This document shows positions 29,185 to 37,610 of a stretch of 64,000 nt of DNA, one piece after another. The DNA comes from Anaerolineales bacterium (GTDB lineage: Bacteria > Chloroflexota > Anaerolineae > Anaerolineales > UBA11579). Made by a program: the position numbers and the translations under genes. The notes under the pieces were generated by a model. It worked only from the letters and a program-made list of their open reading frames with translations. It had not been told where the DNA came from and did no database searches. The DNA is taken from assembly GCA_021463845.1 (NCBI GenBank), contig JAJTXV010000004.1, positions 175,795 to 239,794 on the forward strand. Reading direction: 5' to 3'. Numbering within the stretch: the stretch's first letter is position 1; each line of letters starts with the position of its first letter.

Positions 29185-29697
29185 TCAGTCCTGCGGGCGC
29201 GGTTTGCGCTGGTCAATTTCTTTGAAATTGAAGCTGAACTGCACTTCTTCGTAGCCCAAGGGGTAGTCCCTGCGCAGCGGGTGCCCCACCCAGTCCGCCG
29301 GCATCAGGATGCGGCGCGGGTCAGGGTGGCCCACCACTTCAAAACCAAACATGTCCCACAGCTCGCGCTCGTGCCAGTTGGCGTTGGGGAAAATCTCGGT
29401 CAGCGTCGGCAGCTTGGGTTCATCACCATCCAGCGGCACGCGCACTTCCAGTCGCAGATTCTTGCTGATGTTCTTGAATTCGTATACAGCGTGGAAGCGC
29501 GGCTTGCGCTCGGGCCAATAGTCCACCGCGCTCAGCCCAGCCAGCATGTTGAACCCGTGCGCGTCACGCAGCGTGCGCGCCGCTTCCACAATATGCTCAA
29601 CCGCGATCACGGCCTTGGCCTGCTCGCGAAATTCGCTGATATGCGCGCCAAATGCGCTTTGCAGCGCATCCAGCACCGGTTGCAGCTCGGCTTTCAT
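29185..29697 (-). CDS. nuoC: NADH-quinone oxidoreductase subunit C
   Basis: A 170-aa 30-kDa-type subunit. The C-terminal signature [41 protein letters not shown] is complete. It docks against NuoD in the connecting module and has no cofactor. It lies 2 nt upstream of nuoD and 1 nt downstream of nuoB. Confidence 0.97.
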   Translation of the reverse strand: [170 protein letters not shown]

Positions 29698-29698
29698 A

Positions 29699-30181
29699 CT
29701 ACGCCCAGTCCTTGAAGGTCTCGCCCTTGATCTTTTCGTGCAAGGTCATAATGCCGTGGATCAACGCCTCGGGGCGCGGCGGGCAGCCGGCCACATACAC
29801 ATCCACCGGCACGATCTCATCTACGCCCTGCACAATCGCATAATTATTGAAGACGCCGCCGCAGGAAGCGCAGTCTCCCATGGAGACCACCCACTTGGGC
29901 GAAGGCATCTGGTCATACAAACGACGCAGCACCGGGGCCATCTTACGACTCACCCGGCCGGCCACGATCATCAGGTCAGCCTGGCGGGGCGAGGCGCGCA
30001 TCAACTCCATGCCGAAGCGGCTGGCATCGTAATCGGCGCCCTGCGAAGCCATCATTTCAATGGCGCAGCACGCCAGGCCAAACAGCATCGGCCACATGGC
30101 GCGTGTGCGGCTCCAGTTCACCACCTGCTCCAGCGTGGTGGTGACAATGCCCATATTGCCAAGTTTTTGCTCTAGTCCCAT
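29699..30181 (-). CDS. nuoB: NADH-quinone oxidoreductase subunit B
   Basis: A 160-aa PSST-type subunit binding terminal 4Fe-4S cluster N2, the electron donor to quinone. Cysteine ligands are seen in [10 protein letters not shown] (tandem cysteines), [10 protein letters not shown] and GCPPRPEAL. Length and motifs are standard. Its start overlaps the nuoA end by 10 nt. Confidence 0.98.
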   Translation of the reverse strand: MGLEQKLGNMGIVTTTLEQVVNWSRTRAMWPMLFGLACCAIEMMASQGADYDASRFGMELMRASPRQADLMIVAGRVSRKMAPVLRRLYDQMPSPKWVVSMGDCASCGGVFNNYAIVQGVDEIVPVDVYVAGCPPRPEALIHGIMTLHEKIKGETFKDWA

Positions 30182-30528
30182 TCCAGCGCGCCTTTCTTCC
30201 AGGCGTACACATAGCCGATCAGCAAAATGGCTATGAACACAAACATCTCGATCAAGCCAAACACGCCCAGCTGGCGGAAAACCACCGCCCAGGGCAGGAA
30301 GAACACGACTTCAATATCAAACAGAATGAAAAGCACCGCGATCAGATAGAAGCGCACCGGCATGCGGCGAGTGCCCGGGCCGATCGACTGCATGCCCGAC
30401 TCATACGGAGCCGCCTTGCGGCTGTTGGTGCGGCGCGGGCCGATCAGGTTGCCGATGATGATGATCAGCACGGCAAGACCGGTCGAGATGATCAGCAGTA
30501 CTGCGATGGGTAAGTAGTCTTGCAGCAT
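30172..30528 (-). CDS. nuoA: NADH-quinone oxidoreductase subunit A
   Basis: A 118-aa subunit with three transmembrane helices and the conserved loop [10 protein letters not shown] between helices 1 and 2, then [24 protein letters not shown] in helix 2. It is the first gene of the 14-gene nuo operon, which runs A to N without interruption. A promoter is visible 45-72 nt upstream of the ATG. Confidence 0.97.
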   Translation of the reverse strand: MLQDYLPIAVLLIISTGLAVLIIIIGNLIGPRRTNSRKAAPYESGMQSIGPGTRRMPVRFYLIAVLFILFDIEVVFFLPWAVVFRQLGVFGLIEMFVFIAILLIGYVYAWKKGALEWD

Positions 30529-30572
30529 GGTTGCCTGACCTACAAAGATAAACCAGAGCGAATATTCTGATG

Positions 30573-30600
30573 ATTGTAGGTTAAGTTCAGTTTATCACAA
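30573..30600 (-). promoter_or_regulatory. Promoter of the nuoA-N operon
   Basis: On the minus strand TTGTGA (30600-30595), 16-nt spacer, then TACAAT (30578-30573). Transcription would start near 30566, leaving a leader of about 38 nt before nuoA with an AGGTCAGG stretch as possible ribosome site. No operator could be identified. Confidence 0.6.
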
Positions 30601-30656
30601 GGGTAAACAGGTGTCAAATTTCACAAAGTAAGGGGGCGTGAGTAACAAAAATATCC

Positions 30657-30709
30657 GTCATTGCGAGGACGTGGAAGCGGCGTAGCCGCTGAACAACGAA
30701 GCAATCTCC
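30657..30709. repeat. Dispersed repeat copy, ATTGC/GCAAT type
   Basis: GTCATTGCGAG at the left and GAAGCAATCTCC at the right enclose a palindromic core AGCGGC-GTA-GCCGCT. The ends contain the inverted repeat ATTGC...GCAAT. Related copies lie at 41138-41200 and 56350-56397. It lies between the nuo promoter and the 3' end of the bi-domain oxidoreductase gene. Confidence 0.8.
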
Positions 30710-30735
30710 AAGTGAAATTCGCGAAATCAGCTTAG

Positions 30736-32877
30736 CTAAAACTCTACCTGCTTACCAGTCTCCAGAGACTGCAGCGCGCCGAACGCCGCCCGCGCCCCGC
30801 CGAACAGCTGCTCGTAGGCGATCGGCGCCGGGCCGCCAGCTTGCACCGCCGCCAGGAAGGCGGCCACGCCAGCTCGGTGCCCTTTGTCCTGCTGGCCGCG
30901 GCGCGTCGTGGTCCGGCCGTCCTCGGTTAGCTCCAGCCGCCGGAAGTCATCCAGCACCGCCACCTTGCCGCCACAGAACAGCTCCAGGCGCTCTTTCGCC
31001 AACGAGCGGTCGCCGTTGGCCAGATACGTCACCGTGCCCAGCGATCCTTCCGCAAAGCGCAGCGTGATCTGGACATTATCTTGCTTGTAGCGTTCATCAT
31101 CCGGCAAAGCCTCGGCGTACACAGCACTGGGCGCCTGCCCCACCAGATAGATAAGGAAGTCAATGAAGTGGCACGCTTCGCCCACAATGCGCCCGCCGCC
31201 GCGCGCCGGGTCATGCAGCCAGTGATACGGCGGCAGCACACCGGCGTTGACGCGGAAGTTAGCTGCCAGCGGCTGGCTGCGTCCGGTCATAAATTGCTTA
31301 AGTTCCCGCCCCATAGGTGAAAAGCGGCGGTTGAAACCACCCATCAACCGCGGGCTGCCTGCTTTCGCCACCTGGCGTTCCACCGCCGCCAGCTCTTTCT
31401 CATTCAGGGCCAGCGGTTTCTCACAGAACACATGCTTGCCGGCCTTCAACGCCGCCAGCGTCTGGCTGGCGTGCAGGTGGTGGCGGGTCAGGATGGCGAC
31501 CGCGTCCACATTGCGGTCTGCCAGTATCTGGGCCTCATCGCTGGAGGCATACCGGAAGCCAAAGCGCTTTCCCAGGTCGGCCGCCGGCCGCCCGCTGGCC
31601 GAAGTGATCCCGATCAGTTGCAGGTTCGGCAGCCTGCGCACCGCCGGCAGCAGTGTGCTGCGGGCGTAGTTGCCCGCCCCCAGCACGCCCAACCCGATCT
31701 TGTCCTTGCTCAGCGGCTTGGCTTCAAAAGTCACACGCCGGCTGGCCCTGCTGGGCTTGGCTGCCGCGCCCGGGTATGTGATCAAAACACCCAAAAAGGG
31801 CTTATCGCTCTGGATCAGGTCGTACGCCTTAGGCGCACTGGCGATCGGGAAGCGGTGGCTGATGAGTTTGCTCACATCCACTTTGCCAGCCACCATCAAG
31901 TCTACAAACGTTTGTAGGTTGCGGCCCTCGGTCCAGCGCACATACCCGATCGGGTAGTCGCGCCCGCCCTCTTCGTATTCAGGGTCGTAACGCCCCGGGC
32001 CATACGAGCGCGAGACGATGAAAGTAAGCTCTTTGCCATAGTAACTGCGGCGCGGCACATTCATGCCCACGGCACCCACTGCCACCACCGTGGCCCGGTC
32101 GCGGGCGATCTCGCCTGCCAATTCCACCGGGTCGTTGGACTCGCTGTCAGCACAGATCAGCACAGCATCAAATCCGTACCCACTGGTAAAACTCGCACTG
32201 CGCTCGCCTGCTTCTTTGCGCACCACCGCCTGCAGGCCACGTGCGGCGGCCAGCGCCACCCGCTTGGCGTCCAGGTCGATGCCCAGCACATGGCAGCCAG
32301 CCGCGGCCGCAATGCTGGCCGCCAGCTGCCCAAGCAAACCCATGCCGATCACGGCTACCCGCGCCCCCACTTGCACATCGGCCAAACGGAAGCCATGCAG
32401 GGCGATGGCACCCAGTGTGGTGAACGCGGCTTCTTCAAAGCCCAGCTTGGCCGGCAGCGCCGCCACCAGATTGCGCGGCACGCTCACATATTCTGCATGC
32501 ACGGCATAGTTGCCGCCCGCGCACGCTACTCGCTGCCCAGGGCGAAAGCCTCGCGTACCTTCCCCCAGCTCCACAACTACTCCAGCGCTGGAATAGCCCA
32601 GCGCCATGGGTTCACTTAACCTGCCCAACGCGGCTTGGGCCGTGCTGGCCAAGCCTTCCCGCCGGGCTTTGTCCAGAGTCTGGCGCACCAGGTCCGGCCG
32701 CGAGCGGGCTTTGCCGATCAAGGACGCGCCGGCAAACTCCACCAACATGCGCTCCGTGCCCGCCGAAACCAGCGACGCGGCGTTGCGCACGAGCACAAAG
32801 CCGGGCTGCGGCACGGGCACTGGCACATCGGCCAAATGGGGTCTGCGAGCGCGCATATTTTGTAGAAGTTGTTTCAT
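30736..32877 (-). CDS. Bi-domain oxidoreductase (zinc-ADH-like plus Gfo/Idh/MocA)
   Basis: A 713-aa fusion. Residues 1-360 are a medium-chain dehydrogenase-like unit: LGYSSAGVVVELGEGT, VAVIGMGLLGQLAASIAAAAG as the nucleotide-binding glycine motif. Residues about 390-713 are a Gfo/Idh/MocA unit: GLGVLGAGNYARSTLLPAV, then KHVFCEKPLALNEKEL with the EKP motif and GGRIVGEACHFIDFLIYLVG. Such fusions usually lie in polysaccharide loci and may oxidise and reduce a sugar nucleotide in sequence; the substrate is unknown. Here it stands alone with no linked glycan genes. Confidence 0.88.
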   Translation of the reverse strand: MKQLLQNMRARRPHLADVPVPVPQPGFVLVRNAASLVSAGTERMLVEFAGASLIGKARSRPDLVRQTLDKARREGLASTAQAALGRLSEPMALGYSSAGVVVELGEGTRGFRPGQRVACAGGNYAVHAEYVSVPRNLVAALPAKLGFEEAAFTTLGAIALHGFRLADVQVGARVAVIGMGLLGQLAASIAAAAGCHVLGIDLDAKRVALAAARGLQAVVRKEAGERSASFTSGYGFDAVLICADSESNDPVELAGEIARDRATVVAVGAVGMNVPRRSYYGKELTFIVSRSYGPGRYDPEYEEGGRDYPIGYVRWTEGRNLQTFVDLMVAGKVDVSKLISHRFPIASAPKAYDLIQSDKPFLGVLITYPGAAAKPSRASRRVTFEAKPLSKDKIGLGVLGAGNYARSTLLPAVRRLPNLQLIGITSASGRPAADLGKRFGFRYASSDEAQILADRNVDAVAILTRHHLHASQTLAALKAGKHVFCEKPLALNEKELAAVERQVAKAGSPRLMGGFNRRFSPMGRELKQFMTGRSQPLAANFRVNAGVLPPYHWLHDPARGGGRIVGEACHFIDFLIYLVGQAPSAVYAEALPDDERYKQDNVQITLRFAEGSLGTVTYLANGDRSLAKERLELFCGGKVAVLDDFRRLELTEDGRTTTRRGQQDKGHRAGVAAFLAAVQAGGPAPIAYEQLFGGARAAFGALQSLETGKQVEF

Positions 32878-32947
32878 CGGATTGACACTTTTATTAGTGG
32901 ATGAGGCATTCTACCATTCGCACTTTAAGCCCGCTGTGGCAGGAGCG

Positions 32948-32953
32948 TATAAT
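32948..32953 (+). promoter_or_regulatory. -10 element of the M29 aminopeptidase gene
   Basis: A perfect TATAAT in AGGAGCGTATAATCC. The -35 region is weak (TTAAGC at 32925-32930, 17-nt spacing). The start of transcription would be near 32960, just before the GGAGG at 32969-32973. Confidence 0.55.
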
Positions 32954-32979
32954 CCAACGTCAGAATACGGAGGCTCCCC

Positions 32980-34083
32980 TTGGCAGACCCGCGCATTGAA
33001 AACTTCGCTCGCATCCTAGTGGATTATTCAACCAACATTCAACCCGGCGACCGCGTCATCATCGAAACCAGCACCGAGGCCATGCCGCTGGTCATGGAAG
33101 TGTTCAAGCGCGTTGTTGAGCGCGGCGGGCGGCCGCACCTGCAAATGGAGTTCCCCGAGCAGCGCGCCCTGTTCCTTAGCCTGGCCACGCCGGAGCTGGC
33201 CCGCATGGAGAACGAGTTCACCGCCCTGGCCTACCGCGAGTTCGAAGCCCGCATCCGCCTGTGGTCTGAGGCCAACACCAAAGCGCTCAGCAATGTAGAC
33301 CCTAAAATGCAGTCGGCAGCAGCCTCAGCCTTCTCTCCCAGCCTCAAGAACCAGTTCGAGCGCTCGGCCGCCGGCAAGTTCAAGTGGGTCACCAGCATCT
33401 TCCCCACCCAGGGCTATGCCATGCAAGCCGGCATGAGCCTGACTGAATACTCCGACTTCGTCTTCCGTGCCGTCCACGCCCATGAAGCAGACCCCGTCGC
33501 CCACTGGCTCAAGATCAAGCAAGAGCAGCAACGCTACATTGACGCCCTGAGTGGACATGACCAGATTCAGTTGCGCGGCCCCAATGTGGACCTAACCCTC
33601 TCCATCAAAGACCGCACCTGGAAGAACTCGCACGGCATCTACAACATGCCAGATGGCGAGATCTACACCGGCCCGGTAGAGACCTCACTCAACGGCTGGG
33701 TGCGCTACAGCTACCCTGCCATTGAAGACGGCGTGGTCGTAGAGGACATTGAGCTGCACTTTAAAGAAGGCAAGGTGGAGAAAGCCACGGCCCGCACGCA
33801 GCAAGAATACCTGCGCCAAATGCTGGCCACCGACGAAGGCGCCAGCTATGTCGGCGAGTTCGCCATCGGCCTCAACACGGATATTGACCGTTTCACTGGC
33901 CACATCCTGCTCGATGAGAAAATTGGCGGCTCATTCCACATGGCCCTCGGCCTCGGCTACCCGGAAACCGGCAGCAAGAACACCAGCGCCATCCACTGGG
34001 ACATGATCTGCGATCTACGTGAGGATTCAGAAATTGTCGTAGACGGCGAGGTCTTCTACAAAGACGGAAAATTCGTGATCTAG
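32980..34083 (+). CDS. M29 family metallo-aminopeptidase
   Basis: A 367-aa aminopeptidase of the AmpS/aminopeptidase T family, a two-metal enzyme that trims peptides in the cytoplasm. Family segments include YSTNIQPGDRVIIETSTEA at the N-terminus, DGEIYTGPVETSLNGWVRY, ATDEGASYVGEFAIGLN and GSKNTSAIHWDMICDLR near the C-terminus, which contain the acidic and histidine metal ligands. Translation starts at TTG, supported by GGAGG 7 nt upstream. The stop codon TAG is interlocked with the opposite-strand DUF5946 stop in the palindrome CTAG. Confidence 0.92.
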   Translation: MADPRIENFARILVDYSTNIQPGDRVIIETSTEAMPLVMEVFKRVVERGGRPHLQMEFPEQRALFLSLATPELARMENEFTALAYREFEARIRLWSEANTKALSNVDPKMQSAAASAFSPSLKNQFERSAAGKFKWVTSIFPTQGYAMQAGMSLTEYSDFVFRAVHAHEADPVAHWLKIKQEQQRYIDALSGHDQIQLRGPNVDLTLSIKDRTWKNSHGIYNMPDGEIYTGPVETSLNGWVRYSYPAIEDGVVVEDIELHFKEGKVEKATARTQQEYLRQMLATDEGASYVGEFAIGLNTDIDRFTGHILLDEKIGGSFHMALGLGYPETGSKNTSAIHWDMICDLREDSEIVVDGEVFYKDGKFVI

Positions 34084-34523
34084 CTTCGGCTGGCTGCCGC
34101 CAAAGCAGCGCCGTCTTCACACACCTGCCGCGCCCAACGGCGCACATCTTCACAATAATGCTCGGCTGTGTCTAGCCGCACATCAGCTACGGTGAATCCC
34201 CACGCTATCTGCTCTACACCCGGGAGCTTCTGGCCACGCACAATACTGAATTCACGCTTCTTGGAATCAAAATTGTGCTTGTATTTCTCGCGTGCTTGCT
34301 GCGGCATTAGCCCTTCGAACACAAACTCACTCAGCAGTTTATGAACCGCCAGCCAGCCCTCGAGTGAATACATATTGTGTTGCAGGTAATAGGCGGGCAC
34401 GCTCAAGTGGTGCACAGCATAGTAGGCAGGGTCATTACCCTCCAATATCTGCCCCTCCCAGAACCGGTCAGCGCACTGCGCTCCATCTGGCGCCTTCGCG
34501 CCACATTGTGCACAAATCATCAT
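34080..34523 (-). CDS. DUF5946 family protein
   Basis: A protein of about 147 aa. An N-terminal zinc-ribbon-like CAQCGAKAPDGAQC is followed by AYYAVHHLSVPAYYLQHNMYS and a helical C-terminus, which matches the DUF5946 pattern as I recall it; no function is known. I chose the tandem ATG at 34523/34520. A TTG at 34535 with TAGACA 8 nt upstream is an alternative start. The gene converges on the M29 gene with a 4-nt stop overlap. Confidence 0.7.
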   Translation of the reverse strand: MMICAQCGAKAPDGAQCADRFWEGQILEGNDPAYYAVHHLSVPAYYLQHNMYSLEGWLAVHKLLSEFVFEGLMPQQAREKYKHNFDSKKREFSIVRGQKLPGVEQIAWGFTVADVRLDTAEHYCEDVRRWARQVCEDGAALAAASRS

Positions 34524-34535
34524 CTTTGAGATCAA

Positions 34536-34786
34536 AATCTTGCTGTCTATGCTGGTTACAAGCAGCTTAGTGGGCCTCGGTCAGCGCACCTGACGCTACC
34601 CGCGGCGCTTGTGTCACTAGGCGTAGCCGGAACCCTGCCCTAGCCTTATCGAGCACGGCGGCGCTTGCATTACTCGGCGCAGCCGAGTAGCAACGCCCGC
34701 CCAGTCGGAGCACAGGCGAAGCCCATGCAGTGCTAGACTAAAAAGTTGTCTAGTGGGCTTCGCCCGCGCCGGCTCCGCCGGCGCAT
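34536..34786. other. Palindrome-rich intergenic region
   Basis: No gene is seen. The segment holds several perfect hairpins: TACTCGGC-GCA-GCCGAGTA (34671-34689), CTAGAC...GTCTAG (34733-34753), GGGCTTCGCCC and GCGCCGGC-TCC-GCCGGCGC (34766-34784). The last, read on the minus strand, directly follows the UPF0316 gene and could end its transcript, though the nearest T run is about 20 nt further on. Confidence 0.6.
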
Positions 34787-35311
34787 CTAGCCCCAAAACC
34801 CGCGCCGCAGCGGGCGCGTCTCTTCGCTCGTGATGAAGGCCGTATCGTCCACCGACTCCACCAGGCGCTGCACTTCGTCCACTTCCTTGCGGCGCACGCT
34901 CAGGTTCAACAAACTCACCGTGCCGTCCTTGCCACGCGCCGGGATCTCGGTCACGCCGTATCCCTCAGCCCGCAGCAACTCCACAACGGCCGTGCCGCGC
35001 TTGCGGCTCACCACCCGCAGGTTGATGTAGCCAATCGCCAGGCGGTCCTCCACCCACATGCCCAACGTATTGCCCGTGGCAAAGCCGGCAGAATAGCCAA
35101 TGATGTTGAGCACATTGTCCAGCCCGGTGATCACAGAGCTAAGCGCCACGATAAATATCACCGTTTCAAGAAAACCCAGTATCCAGGTTTCCACCTTGCG
35201 GCCGCGCAGCATCATGACCACCCGTAGTGTGTCGAGGCTCTGGTTGATGACGCGCAGCATGAACACACCCAGCGCCAACAACACGTCTTGTTGCGTAAAA
35301 GAGAGTTCCAT
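34787..35311 (-). CDS. UPF0316 / DUF2179 family membrane protein
   Basis: A 174-aa protein. Two or three N-terminal transmembrane helices (about residues 9-26, 44-62, 70-86) precede a soluble DUF2179 domain: LRVVSRKRGTAVVELLRAEGYGVTEIPARGKDGTVSLLNLSVRRKEVDEV. Family function is unknown, though the C-terminal domain is often found with cation or potassium-related membrane proteins. Its ATG overlaps the glgP stop (TGATG). Confidence 0.85.
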   Translation of the reverse strand: MELSFTQQDVLLALGVFMLRVINQSLDTLRVVMMLRGRKVETWILGFLETVIFIVALSSVITGLDNVLNIIGYSAGFATGNTLGMWVEDRLAIGYINLRVVSRKRGTAVVELLRAEGYGVTEIPARGKDGTVSLLNLSVRRKEVDEVQRLVESVDDTAFITSEETRPLRRGFWG

Positions 35312-37476
35312 CAGCCTATCTCCACAACTTTCAAGCCGCCTTGGATGGCCGGCACATACAGGGTATCCACATACTCCTTCACCATGCGCCGCGCACTGTA
35401 CTGCGGCCCCAGCGTGCTGATCGATTCTTTGACCATCGCCAGCCAGCCATCGGTCGGCTGGTTGCCGCTGCGTCCATCGTAGTACAACGGAATGATCTGG
35501 TTTTCCAATACATCGTACAGGCTGTTGGCGTCAGCCAGATCCTGCTCCGCCGAGTCACTGTACTCCTGCTCCGAGCCGATCGCCCAGCCGTTCTTGCCGT
35601 TGTACCCTTCCCGCCACCAGCCATCCAAGATCGAGAAGTTGAGCGCGCCATTCAACGCCGCTTTCTGACCCGAGGTGCCCGATGCCTCCATCGGGCGGCG
35701 CGGCGTGTTCAGCCACACATCCACACCCTGCACCAGATACCGCGCCAGCTCCATGTCATATCCTTCGAGGAACACCAGCCGGCCGCCGGTTTCGGCCTTC
35801 TTGACGGCGCGGTAGACCTCCTGGATCAGCTGCTTGCCGCCCTCATCCGCCGGGTGGGCTTTGCCCGCGAACAATATCTGTACCGGGCGGTCAGGCTTGT
35901 TGACCAGCGCGAGCAGGCGCTCCAGATCCTGCAATACAAGATTGGCGCGCTTGTACGTGGCGAAGCGCCGCGCAAAGCCGATCGTCAGTGCATACGGGTC
36001 CAGCAGTGCTCCGCCCGCCACCACTTGCACCGGATGAATACCCTCATGCAGCCACTGGCGGCGCACGCGTTCGCGCACCCAGAAAGCCAGCTTGCGCTTG
36101 GCGTGCCGGCGCGCCCGCCACAATTCTTCGTTGGGAATGTCATGGATCCTCTGCCAGGCTTCAGGCTCGTCCAGATGCGCCCGCCAGTTACCCAAATGCT
36201 TGCTGTACAGGCGCCCCATACGTTTGCTTAGCCAGGTCTGGGTGTGGATGCCGTTGGTGATGTAGCCGATCGGCACCTGCTGCTCTTCCAGCTCCGGCCA
36301 CAGGCCGCGCCACATACTGCGCGCCACCTGGCCGTGCAGTTCCGAAACTCCGTTGTGCTGCGCAGAGAAGCGCATCGCCAACACCGGCATACTAAACGCT
36401 TCGCCCCAACCCACCACTTGATGGGCCAGCTTGATAAAACCTTCCTGGTCCAAGCCCAACTCGGCCCAATACTGCGAAAAATAGCGGTCGATCAGCCAGA
36501 TCGGGAACTCGTCATTCCCCGCCGGCACAGGCGTGTGTGTGGTGAACACGTTGTGCATTCGCACCTGTTTGATCGCTTCGCTGATCGATGCGCCGCCCTG
36601 CACCAGCTCGCGCGCTTGCTCCAGCCCTAAAAATGCGGAGTGGCCCTCGTTCATGTGCCACACCGCCGGGTTGTAGCCCAGCATCCGCAAGGCGCGTACG
36701 CCGCCAATCCCCAACAAGATCTCCTGCGATATCCGCAATTCCAGATCACTGCTGTACAAGCGCGCCGTCAGCTCGCGGTCGGTTTGCGTGTTGGCGTCCA
36801 CATTGCTGTCGAGCAAGTACAGCGGCACGCGGCCCACGCGGATCTCCCACACCTGCGCATGCAAGCTGCGCCCCGGCAGCTCGATCGAGACCATTAGCGG
36901 CTGGCCTTCAGCGTTGACCAACGGCCGCACAGGCATCTCTTCAAACTTCAACGTCACCGGGCGCGACTCCTGCCAGCCATCTTCACTAATATGCTGAAAG
37001 AAGTAGCCGTGCGTATACAGAAAGCCTACTGCCACCAGCGGCAGCCCCAGGTCGCTGGCTTCTTTCAAGTGATCACCCGCCAGGATGCCCAGGCCGCCGG
37101 CATAGATCGGCACAGTTTCATGCAGTCCAAACTCAGACGAAAAATAGGCGATTGGCTTTTTCACCAGATCGGCATGAGCTTTCCCGTACCAAGTCTCTGC
37201 CGGGGCCAGGTAAGCGTCAAAGGCTGAGACTACGCGGTCATAGTGCTCAGTGAAGTTCAGGTCCACGCTGGCGGCTTGCAGCAAAAGCGGCGGAAGGTCG
37301 CGCAGAAAGACTACCGGGTTGTGCGCGCTGGCCTGCCACAGCACCGGGTCAATGCTCTGGAAAAGGTCCTGCGCATCCGGCTGCCAGGTCCACCACAGGT
37401 TGTAGGCCAGGTCACCCAGGCGGTTGATGCGCTCAGGAAGGGCAAATTGAATAGGCTGTTGGGGTCTGCAGGGCAT
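35311..37476 (-). CDS. glgP: Alpha-glucan phosphorylase (GT35)
   Basis: A 721-aa member of the shorter alpha-glucan phosphorylase family, which releases glucose 1-phosphate from alpha-1,4-glucans using pyridoxal phosphate. The N-terminus INRLGDLAYNLWWTWQPDAQDLF and the central HMNEGHSAFLGLEQAREL and TTHTPVPAGNDEFP are family hallmarks. The PLP region includes EASGTSGQKAALNGALNFSILDGWW, close to the expected (M)EASGTSGMK pattern but with Q in place of M. AGGAAA precedes the ATG. No other glycogen genes are linked. Confidence 0.94.
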   Translation of the reverse strand: MPCRPQQPIQFALPERINRLGDLAYNLWWTWQPDAQDLFQSIDPVLWQASAHNPVVFLRDLPPLLLQAASVDLNFTEHYDRVVSAFDAYLAPAETWYGKAHADLVKKPIAYFSSEFGLHETVPIYAGGLGILAGDHLKEASDLGLPLVAVGFLYTHGYFFQHISEDGWQESRPVTLKFEEMPVRPLVNAEGQPLMVSIELPGRSLHAQVWEIRVGRVPLYLLDSNVDANTQTDRELTARLYSSDLELRISQEILLGIGGVRALRMLGYNPAVWHMNEGHSAFLGLEQARELVQGGASISEAIKQVRMHNVFTTHTPVPAGNDEFPIWLIDRYFSQYWAELGLDQEGFIKLAHQVVGWGEAFSMPVLAMRFSAQHNGVSELHGQVARSMWRGLWPELEEQQVPIGYITNGIHTQTWLSKRMGRLYSKHLGNWRAHLDEPEAWQRIHDIPNEELWRARRHAKRKLAFWVRERVRRQWLHEGIHPVQVVAGGALLDPYALTIGFARRFATYKRANLVLQDLERLLALVNKPDRPVQILFAGKAHPADEGGKQLIQEVYRAVKKAETGGRLVFLEGYDMELARYLVQGVDVWLNTPRRPMEASGTSGQKAALNGALNFSILDGWWREGYNGKNGWAIGSEQEYSDSAEQDLADANSLYDVLENQIIPLYYDGRSGNQPTDGWLAMVKESISTLGPQYSARRMVKEYVDTLYVPAIQGGLKVVEIG

Positions 37477-37546
37477 GATTTCCTATCACGTGTTACTACG
37501 AGTGCTGGATTGACAAAATGCTACCATGCTCATTTTTGCAATCCAA

Positions 37547-37574
37547 TTGGGCCGTATATCTCGGCGGGTATAAT
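37547..37574 (+). promoter_or_regulatory. Promoter of dnaG-rpoD
   Basis: TTGGGC (37547-37552), 16-nt spacer, then a perfect TATAAT (37569-37574). Transcription would begin near 37581, so an in-frame ATG at 37518 cannot be the start of dnaG. The same TTGGGC -35 hexamer is used at 50690-50695. Confidence 0.65.
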
Positions 37575-37610
37575 CCGCTTCCTGCCGTCTTCGCTGGCAT
37601 GACTGCCACT

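Noticed and set aside
37518..37610. Earlier ATG for dnaG at 37518
   Set aside because: A perfect TATAAT with -35 lies at 37547-37574, downstream of that ATG, and the extra residues do not look like DnaG.
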